From: CAMPJU01 sp046566095
GTDB taxonomy: Bacteria > Pseudomonadota > Gammaproteobacteria > Xanthomonadales > Xanthomonadaceae
Length of the DNA stretch: 20,269 bases
Direction of reading: 5' to 3'
Assembly (NCBI GenBank): GCA_046566095.1
Contig: JBKHXI010000185.1
Coordinates: forward strand, 1-20,269
Under the pieces are notes generated by a model, which saw only the letters and a program-made list of their open reading frames with translations, was not told the origin of the DNA and made no database searches. How positions within the stretch are numbered: the first letter of the stretch is position 1; each line of letters begins with the position of its first letter. Made by a program: the position numbers and the translations under genes. Of this stretch, positions 8,752 through 13,548 are shown piece after piece.

Positions 8752-8767
8752 TTCACCATGGCTGAAC
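8752..8767. promoter_or_regulatory. Shared palindromic element, copy 2 (TTCACC...TGAAC)
   Basis: TTCACCATGGCTGAAC matches the element at 8074-8089 at every position of the outer TTCACC and TGAAC halves and has the same 16-bp length. It ends 49 bp before the second paralogue's ATG. The central five bases differ, as expected for a dimeric regulator reading the two arms. Confidence 0.45.
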
Positions 8768-8816
8768 GCGACAACGGCTAGCGTCCGGGTCGACCGGTTT
8801 CGTCCAGGAGCCTGCG

Positions 8817-9284
8817 ATGAGCACCCTGAAGAAGGACCATCCGATCGGCGCCGGCGCGGCGGCGCTGGCCGGCGGCGCGGTGGGCGCGGCGATCGGCGGC
8901 GTGGTCGGCGGCCCGCTCGGCATCGCGGTCGGCGCGGCGGCGGGCGGCGCGCTCGGCGCGGTGGTCGGCGACCGCACCGCGGAGGCGGCCGATCCGCGCG
9001 ACGACCTCGGCCGCTTCGAGCAGATCTGGCACACCATGCCCTATTACGAGGACGGCATGGAATGGGAGGACTACGCGCCCGCCTACCGCTACGGCATCGA
9101 CCAGTACCACGGCGGCCAGGCCCGCAGCTTCCAGGCCGCCGAACCCGAACTGGAGCGCGGCTGGCCCTCGGCCCGCGGCGGTTCGCGGCTGGACTGGGCG
9201 CAGGCGCGCGAGGCGGTGGCCCACGTCTGGCGCTGGTACGACGAGGAACTGCACAAGACCGTGCACGTGCCGCCGCCGCGCTGA
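8817..9284 (+). CDS. Glycine-zipper domain protein of unknown function, paralogue B
   Basis: The 155-residue product is a tandem paralogue of the preceding gene. Both begin MS-x2-KKDH-x-IGAG. The glycine-zipper (about 11-51) is even richer in Gly/Ala/Val (GGAVGAAIGGVVGGPLG). The C-terminal half keeps the pattern PYY-x4-EW-x-DY-x-PAY-x-YG-x-D-x-Y, then LE-x2-W and SRL-x-W. Paralogue B ends VHVPPPR instead of a charged DFDRDGR tail. Sequence drift between the copies shows an old duplication. The start is the ATG at 8817 with AGGAG at 8806-8810. Function is unknown; a membrane-associated envelope or stress role is an inference from the zipper. folE begins 65 bp downstream and could be partly cotranscribed. 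Confidence 0.83.
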   Translation: MSTLKKDHPIGAGAAALAGGAVGAAIGGVVGGPLGIAVGAAAGGALGAVVGDRTAEAADPRDDLGRFEQIWHTMPYYEDGMEWEDYAPAYRYGIDQYHGGQARSFQAAEPELERGWPSARGGSRLDWAQAREAVAHVWRWYDEELHKTVHVPPPR

Positions 9285-9313
9285 AGCCGTACGGCGCGCC
9301 GCGGCAGGCGCCG

Positions 9314-9321
9314 GGTAAGAT
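9314..9321 (+). promoter_or_regulatory. Candidate -10 element of folE (GGTAAGAT)
   Basis: GGTAAGAT gives a TAAGAT hexamer (4 of 6 matches to TATAAT) preceded by GG. Transcription would start about 20 bases before the chosen folE ATG at 9350. No convincing -35 is seen. If correct, it rules out the in-frame ATG at 9320, which overlaps this hexamer. Confidence 0.35.
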
Positions 9322-9349
9322 GGCGGCCCCACCCCAGGGCGCGCCCCGC

Positions 9350-9943
9350 ATGTCCGACACCCGCAACGACGTCAGCCGCGCGCAGGCCGAGGAGGCCGTG
9401 CGCACCCTGCTGCGCTGGTCCGGCGAGGACCCCGCCCGCGAGGGCCTGCTCGACACCCCCGGCCGCGTGGTCCGCGCCTACGAGGACTGGTTCAGCGGCT
9501 ACGGCCTGGACCCGGACGAATACCTGGCGCGCACCTTCGAGGAGGTGGAGGGCTACGACGAGATGATCGTGCTGCGCGACATCGAGTTCGAGTCGCATTG
9601 CGAGCACCACATGGCGCCGATCGTGGGCAAGGCCCACATCGGCTACCTGCCGCGCGGCAAGGTCGTGGGCATCAGCAAGCTGGCGCGGGTGGTCGACGCC
9701 TACGCGCGCCGCTTCCAGGTGCAGGAGAAGATGACCGCGCAGATCGCCGACTGCATCCAGCGGGTGCTGCAGCCGCTGGGCGTGGGCGTGGTGGTCGAGG
9801 GCGCGCACGAATGCATGACCACCCGGGGCGTGCACAAGCGCGGAGTCAGCATGATCACTTCCAAGATGCTCGGCAGCTTCCGCGACGATGCCCGCACCCG
9901 GGCCGAGTTCCTGCGCTTCATCGACGTCGGCCCGGGCCGCTAG
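9350..9943 (+). CDS. folE: GTP cyclohydrolase I (FolE type I)
   Basis: FolE converts GTP to 7,8-dihydroneopterin triphosphate and formate, the first step of folate and pterin synthesis; it acts as a cytosolic homodecamer. The product has 197 residues, in the normal range. Visible family features are GEDPAREGLLDTPGRVVRAY (25-44), the zinc-site block ESHCEHHMAP with C84, H86 and H87, GYLPRGKVVGISKLARVV (98-115), QEKMTAQIADCI, and AHECMTTRGVHKRG with C155. C84, H87 and C155 correspond to the E. coli zinc ligands Cys110, His113 and Cys181; H86 corresponds to the catalytic His112. The ATG at 9350 was chosen because the protein there starts in the family manner. An in-frame ATG at 9320 would add MAAPPQGAPR without a better ribosome site. 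It stands alone here, without other folate genes. Confidence 0.96.
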   Translation: MSDTRNDVSRAQAEEAVRTLLRWSGEDPAREGLLDTPGRVVRAYEDWFSGYGLDPDEYLARTFEEVEGYDEMIVLRDIEFESHCEHHMAPIVGKAHIGYLPRGKVVGISKLARVVDAYARRFQVQEKMTAQIADCIQRVLQPLGVGVVVEGAHECMTTRGVHKRGVSMITSKMLGSFRDDARTRAEFLRFIDVGPGR

Positions 9944-10040
9944 CGCCCGGTCCGCACATCTCCCGGGCGGTACGCTAGAGCCTCGTTCCGGGCGTCGCCG
10001 CGGTCGGCTCGAAGCGGACCTGCCGCTGCGCGCCGGCGCC

Positions 10041-10056
10041 GTCACGCGGCCGTGAC
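10041..10056. promoter_or_regulatory. Inverted repeat GTCACG-N4-CGTGAC before egtB
   Basis: A perfect 6-bp inverted repeat with a CGGC centre ends 21 bases before the candidate egtB -10 element. It therefore overlaps or abuts the expected -35 position. This placement fits a repressor or activator site for the ergothioneine genes. The regulator cannot be named from the site. Confidence 0.4.
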
Positions 10057-10075
10057 CGCGCGTCGACGCATCCCC

Positions 10076-10083
10076 GGTATCCT
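10076..10083 (+). promoter_or_regulatory. Candidate -10 element of egtB (GGTATCCT), probably leaderless
   Basis: GGTATCCT places TATCCT at 10078-10083. The A of the egtB ATG is 7 bases after the hexamer, where transcription normally begins, so the message would be leaderless. No Shine-Dalgarno sequence precedes the ATG, which agrees. A similar GGTACGCT at 9969-9976 could be a second, longer-leader promoter. Confidence 0.4.
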
Positions 10084-10089
10084 GTGCCG

Positions 10090-11400
10090 ATGCCCGCCCT
10101 GCACGCCGCACCGTCCGGCCCCGCGCCGGAGCCGCGACCGTCGCCGGCCGCAGCCCTGGCCGCGCGCTTCCGGGCCGTGCGCGCGCGCACCCGCGCCCTC
10201 GCCGCGCCGCTGTCGCCCGAGGACGCGATGCTGCAGTCGATGCCCGACGCCAGCCCCGCCAAGTGGCACCTGGCGCACACCAGCTGGTTCTTCGAGCAGT
10301 TCCTGCTGGTCGACGGCCACCGCCAGCCGCCGTACCAGCCGCGCTGGCTGCGGCTGTTCAACAGCTACTACGAGAGCGTCGGCCCGATGCACGCACGGCC
10401 GCAGCGTGGCCTGCTGTCGCGGCCGACGCTGGCCCAGGTGCTGGCCTATCGCGAGGCGGTCGAGGAACGGCTGCTGGGACTGCTGGAACGCGACGCGCTC
10501 ACGCCCGCGCAGCTGCAGCTGGTCGAACTGGGCCTGCACCACGAACAGCAGCACCAGGAACTGCTGCTGACCGACGTCAAGCACGGCTTCTGGTGCAACC
10601 CGCTGCGCCCGGCCTACCGTGACGACCTGCCGGCGCCGGATCCGGGCTGCGCATCGGCACTGCGCTGGATCGAGGGCGCCGAGGGCGTGGTCGAGATCGG
10701 CGCGCCGCCGTGGCCGGCGCACCCGCGGTTCGCCTACGACAACGAGTCGCCGCGCCACCGGGTGGTGCTGGCGCCGCACGCGCTCGCCGAACGTCCGGTC
10801 ACCAACGCCGAGTACCGCGCCTTCGTCGACGACGGCGGCTACCGCAATCCCGCGCTGTGGATGAGCGCGGGCTGGGCGCTGGTGCAGGAGCAGGGCTGGC
10901 GGCGGCCGCTGTACTGGGACGGCGACCTGGCCTGCGAATTCACCCTCGGCGGCATGCGCGAGATCGCGCCGCACGCGCCGGTCTGCCACCTGTCCTGGTT
11001 CGAGGCCGACGCCTTCGCCCGCTGGGCCGGCGCGCGCCTTCCCACCGAGGCCGAATGGGAACACGCGGCGGCGGCGCTGCCGGTGCGCGGCAACTTCGCC
11101 GACGGGACTGCGCCGCTGCATCCGCAGGGCGCTCCGGCGCAGGAGGCCGCCGGACCGCGCCAGCTCTACGGCGACGTCTGGGAATGGACCGCGAGCCCCT
11201 ACGCGCCCTATCCCGGCTTCCGCACGCTGCCCGGCAGCCTGGGCGAATACAACGGCAAGTTCATGAGCGGCCAGACGGTGCTGCGCGGCGGCAGCTGCGC
11301 CACCCCGGCCGGGCACGTGCGCGCCAGCTACCGCAACTTCTTCCATCCCCCCGACCGCTGGCAGTTCTCCGGGCTGCGCCTGGCCAGGGACCTCGCGTGA
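10090..11400 (+). CDS. egtB: Ergothioneine biosynthesis protein EgtB (iron-dependent sulfoxide synthase)
   Basis: EgtB joins hercynine to a cysteine-type thiol with O2 to give the sulfoxide precursor of ergothioneine. The 436-residue product has the two family domains. The N-terminal DinB-like helical domain contains SPAKWHLAHTSWFFEQFLL (K58 to about 74; H60/H63) and GLHHEQQHQELLLTDVKH. In the latter, H151-x3-H155-x-E157 is the HX3HXE iron-binding motif. The C-terminal FGE-sulfatase-like domain has TNAEYRAFVDDGGY, LPTEAEWEHAAA, GDVWEWTASPYAPYPGF, VLRGGSCATP and the ending SGLRLARD. The start is ATG 10090; a GTG two codons earlier has no support. The stop overlaps egtD (GTGA). The partner gene excludes OvoA, which is longer and carries its own methyltransferase domain. 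Whether it uses cysteine or gamma-glutamylcysteine cannot be read here, though no egtA or egtC is adjacent. Confidence 0.93.
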   Translation: MPALHAAPSGPAPEPRPSPAAALAARFRAVRARTRALAAPLSPEDAMLQSMPDASPAKWHLAHTSWFFEQFLLVDGHRQPPYQPRWLRLFNSYYESVGPMHARPQRGLLSRPTLAQVLAYREAVEERLLGLLERDALTPAQLQLVELGLHHEQQHQELLLTDVKHGFWCNPLRPAYRDDLPAPDPGCASALRWIEGAEGVVEIGAPPWPAHPRFAYDNESPRHRVVLAPHALAERPVTNAEYRAFVDDGGYRNPALWMSAGWALVQEQGWRRPLYWDGDLACEFTLGGMREIAPHAPVCHLSWFEADAFARWAGARLPTEAEWEHAAAALPVRGNFADGTAPLHPQGAPAQEAAGPRQLYGDVWEWTASPYAPYPGFRTLPGSLGEYNGKFMSGQTVLRGGSCATPAGHVRASYRNFFHPPDRWQFSGLRLARDLA

Positions 11401-12359
11401 ACGCCGCGCTGCGCCTGACCGACCTGCATCCCAGCCCCGACGACATCAGCGGCGACGTCCTCGCCGGCCTGTCGCGCACGCCCAAGCGCCTGCCGTCCAA
11501 GTACTTCTACGACAAGCGCGGCTCGGAACTGTTCGAGGAGATCACCCGCCAGCCGGAGTACTACCTGACCCGGATCGAGCTGGCCCTGCTGGAATCGTGC
11601 GCGGCGCGGATCGCCGAGGCGGTGGGTCCGCGCGCGCACGTGGTCGAATACGGCAGCGGCAGCGGCCGCAAGACCCGGCTGCTGCTCGACGCGCTCGACG
11701 ACCCGGTGGCCTACACCCCGATCGAGATCTCGCGCAGCGCGCTGCTGGCGAGCGTCGAGCGCCTGGACCGCGAGTTCGGCGACGTCGAGGTGCTGCCGGT
11801 GCTGGCCGATTTCACCCAGCCGGTGCCGCTGCCGCAGCCCCGGCGGCCGGCCGACCACGCGCTGGTGTTCTTCCCGGGCTCGACCCTGGGCAACTTCACC
11901 GACGCCGAAGCGGTGCGGCTGCTGCAGGCGATGCGCGCGACCATGGGCGCGCGCGGCGGCGCGCTGGTCGGCGTCGACCTGCAGAAGGCGCCGGAAATCA
12001 TCACTGCCGCCTACAACGACGCCGCCGGGGTCACCGCGGCCTTCACCCTCAACCTGCTGGTGCGCCTGAACCGCGACATCGGCAGCGATTTCGACCTGGA
12101 CGGATTCGAGCACCTGGCCGAATACGCGGCCGACGCCGGGCGCATCGAGACCTTCCTGGTCAGCCGCAGGGACCAGGTCGTGACCGTCGAGGGCCGGCGC
12201 TTCCGCTTCGCGGCCGGCGAACGGATGCAGGTCGAATACAGCCAGAAGTACACCGACGAGAGCCTCGGCGCGCTGGCAGGTCAGGCGGGTTTGCGCGTGG
12301 TCGACGGCTGGAACGATCCCCGGGACTGGTTCGGCCTGCGCCTGCTGCAGCGCGCCTGA
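11397..12359 (+). CDS. egtD: L-histidine N(alpha)-methyltransferase EgtD
   Basis: EgtD trimethylates histidine with S-adenosylmethionine to give hercynine, the substrate of EgtB. The 320-residue product matches the family length (about 320). It has the N-terminal block PSKYFYDKRGSELFEEIT and EYYLTR with Y56, the SAM-binding VVEYGSGSGRKT (G86-G90), FFPGSTLGNF with N166, YNDAAGVTAAF with Y206, and VEYSQKY with E280 and S282. Recalled from the Mycobacterium smegmatis enzyme, Tyr56, Asn166, Tyr206, Glu282 and Ser284 bind histidine, so the specificity pocket appears intact. The start is GTG 11397, which overlaps the egtB stop by four bases (GTGA). This implies translational coupling and one egtBD operon. 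A later start would remove family sequence. Confidence 0.94.
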   Translation: MNAALRLTDLHPSPDDISGDVLAGLSRTPKRLPSKYFYDKRGSELFEEITRQPEYYLTRIELALLESCAARIAEAVGPRAHVVEYGSGSGRKTRLLLDALDDPVAYTPIEISRSALLASVERLDREFGDVEVLPVLADFTQPVPLPQPRRPADHALVFFPGSTLGNFTDAEAVRLLQAMRATMGARGGALVGVDLQKAPEIITAAYNDAAGVTAAFTLNLLVRLNRDIGSDFDLDGFEHLAEYAADAGRIETFLVSRRDQVVTVEGRRFRFAAGERMQVEYSQKYTDESLGALAGQAGLRVVDGWNDPRDWFGLRLLQRA

Positions 12360-12369
12360 CCGCGACCGG

Positions 12370-12385
12370 AGGGCCCCTAGGCCCT
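12370..12385 (+). terminator. Hairpin after egtD
   Basis: AGGGCC and GGCCCT form a 6-bp stem with a CCTA loop 10 bases after the egtD stop. No U-tract follows. It is a plausible but weak end for the egtBD transcript. Confidence 0.35.
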
Positions 12386-12410
12386 GAACCAGCCGCCGGA
12401 AGGGCGAGGT

Positions 12411-12436
12411 CCGGGGGGGGTTCCCGGGACCCCCGG
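12411..12436. repeat. G8 tract within a CCGGGGG/CCCCCGG inverted repeat
   Basis: A run of eight G (12413-12420) lies in a 7-bp inverted repeat, CCGGGGG (12411-12417) and CCCCCGG (12430-12436), with a 12-base spacer containing CCCGGG. It sits between egtD and the His-rich gene, about 130-150 bp upstream of the latter's start. It could be a terminator-like structure or a slippage-prone tract. Confidence 0.45.
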
Positions 12437-12564
12437 CCCGCAACCCGGCAGCGCAACGCTGCATCCAGCCCCCTGTGACGGCCGTAGCAAGCAGGGCGCG
12501 GACCGCTACCGATGGAGCCGCGCATCCTGATCGTGTTCACAGGCATTGCGGGGGAGTTCCAGCG

Positions 12565-13317
12565 GTGACGGCAGCCGGCATGCCAAGCAGCCACGAGTCC
12601 GTCCCGCGCACCCGCGGTGCGCGCCATGATCGCCCGTGCCGGGCCGACGCCCCCCAGGAGCAGGCACCGCGCGGCCTGCGCATGGCGGCGTTGCTCGTGC
12701 TCGCCTTCTTCGTCCTGGACGGGGCGGTCCGGGTGGCGGGATCGCTCTGGAAGCCGGCCCATTACCACCTGCCGGCCGTCGGCACCTCGCCGGAGACCCT
12801 GCTTCCAGGCCCCGAGCCCGCGCCCGTCGCGTCCCGGCAACGGGCGCCGGAGGGAGCGGCGGCCCTGCCCATCGATGCACCGCCATCGGTCTCCCCGTCC
12901 GTACATTCGCGGGATCCGGGCGCGCTTTCCGCACATGCGCATGCCCATCGTCATGGGCAACGCCACGACCACGGGACGGGGTACGCCCACGGCCCGGACC
13001 GGCGCGCAAAAGCGCCCGAACCGCGGACGCATGCGCATCCAAGGGCTCCGGCGGGTACGGGTGTCGGCCACCACCGGCACTCGGCGGACGAGGCGGGGGT
13101 CGTCTACCTCCAACTCGAGCATCCGCACTCGCCGCTGGCGCCGCCCCGGGCAGTCGATACATCCGGCACCGACGGCTGGGTGCCAGCGCTGTACGCGCGG
13201 CGGCCATGGACGTCCATGGACCAGATCCACGCCTGGCACCACGAACAGGTGCCGCCCCCGCTTTCCTGGCACGTCCTGCCCGAAGGCCGGCCCCCCTGGC
13301 GCGCACGCCCCGCCTGA
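12565..13317 (+). CDS. Histidine-rich membrane-anchored protein, possible metal binding
   Basis: This gene is not recognised. From GTG 12565 it encodes 250 residues. The start was chosen because GGGGGAG (12550-12556) lies 8 bases upstream; alternatives are ATG 12580 and GTG 12475, neither with a ribosome site. About 39 N-terminal residues precede one hydrophobic segment (about 40-62, MAALLVLAFFVLDGAVRVAG), which looks like a signal anchor and would place the rest in the periplasm. The product contains 23 histidines (9%). H124, H126, H128, H130, H134, H136 and H142 are clustered, and HAHP, GHHRHS, EHPH and WHHE follow. Third codon positions are less G/C-biased than in neighbouring genes, suggesting a fast-evolving or acquired gene. 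The TonB receptor gene begins 231 bp downstream on the same strand and carries its own His motif. A periplasmic metal-binding partner of that receptor is the inference. Confidence 0.65.
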   Translation: MTAAGMPSSHESVPRTRGARHDRPCRADAPQEQAPRGLRMAALLVLAFFVLDGAVRVAGSLWKPAHYHLPAVGTSPETLLPGPEPAPVASRQRAPEGAAALPIDAPPSVSPSVHSRDPGALSAHAHAHRHGQRHDHGTGYAHGPDRRAKAPEPRTHAHPRAPAGTGVGHHRHSADEAGVVYLQLEHPHSPLAPPRAVDTSGTDGWVPALYARRPWTSMDQIHAWHHEQVPPPLSWHVLPEGRPPWRARPA

Positions 13318-13389
13318 CTGCCCGGGCGGCAAGGTCACCTGGGACGCGCCGCACTGCGCCGCAGCCGTTTGACCGCACCGAGGGTGTTT

Positions 13390-13410
13390 GCGACATCCCC
13401 ACGGTGTCGC
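13390..13410. promoter_or_regulatory. Inverted repeat GCGACA-N9-TGTCGC upstream of the TonB receptor
   Basis: A perfect 6-bp inverted repeat with a 9-base spacer lies 138 bp before the receptor ATG. The 15-bp centre-to-centre spacing suits a dimeric repressor site. It does not match the AT-rich Zur or Fur consensus as I know it. It could also form a stem in the leader RNA. Confidence 0.35.
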
Positions 13411-13477
13411 GGACAAGCATTCAGTTCCCCGCGCCCTGAACCTCCCGGCTCCGCAGGCAACCGACCAGCGACGCTCC

Positions 13478-13499
13478 TCCTGTGGCTGCCGCCACAGGA
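13478..13499 (+). promoter_or_regulatory. Strong leader hairpin before the TonB receptor gene
   Basis: A perfect 9-bp stem, TCCTGTGGC / GCCACAGGA, with a TGCC loop ends 49 bp before ATG 13549 and is followed by TCCTTT. The short U-rich stretch after a stable stem resembles an attenuator. It could equally be the 3' end of the upstream His-rich gene's transcript, since it lies 160 bp after that stop. No known riboswitch signature was found around it. Confidence 0.45.
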
Positions 13500-13548
13500 T
13501 CCTTTCGCGTGTACCCGGCCGTTCGATCCGGCCACGGGAGATCACAAC

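Noticed and set aside
9320..9349. Earlier in-frame ATG for folE
   Set aside because: It lacks a ribosome site, adds non-family residues and overlaps a likely -10 hexamer.
12475..12564. Earlier GTG start for the His-rich protein
   Set aside because: No Shine-Dalgarno precedes it. The GTG at 12565 has GGGGGAG at ideal spacing.
13318..13548. Cobalamin or thiamine riboswitch, or Zur/Fur box, in the receptor leader
   Set aside because: I looked for a conserved B12-box-like or THI-box-like sequence and for AT-rich palindromes of the Zur/Fur kind. None is present, only GC-rich repeats.
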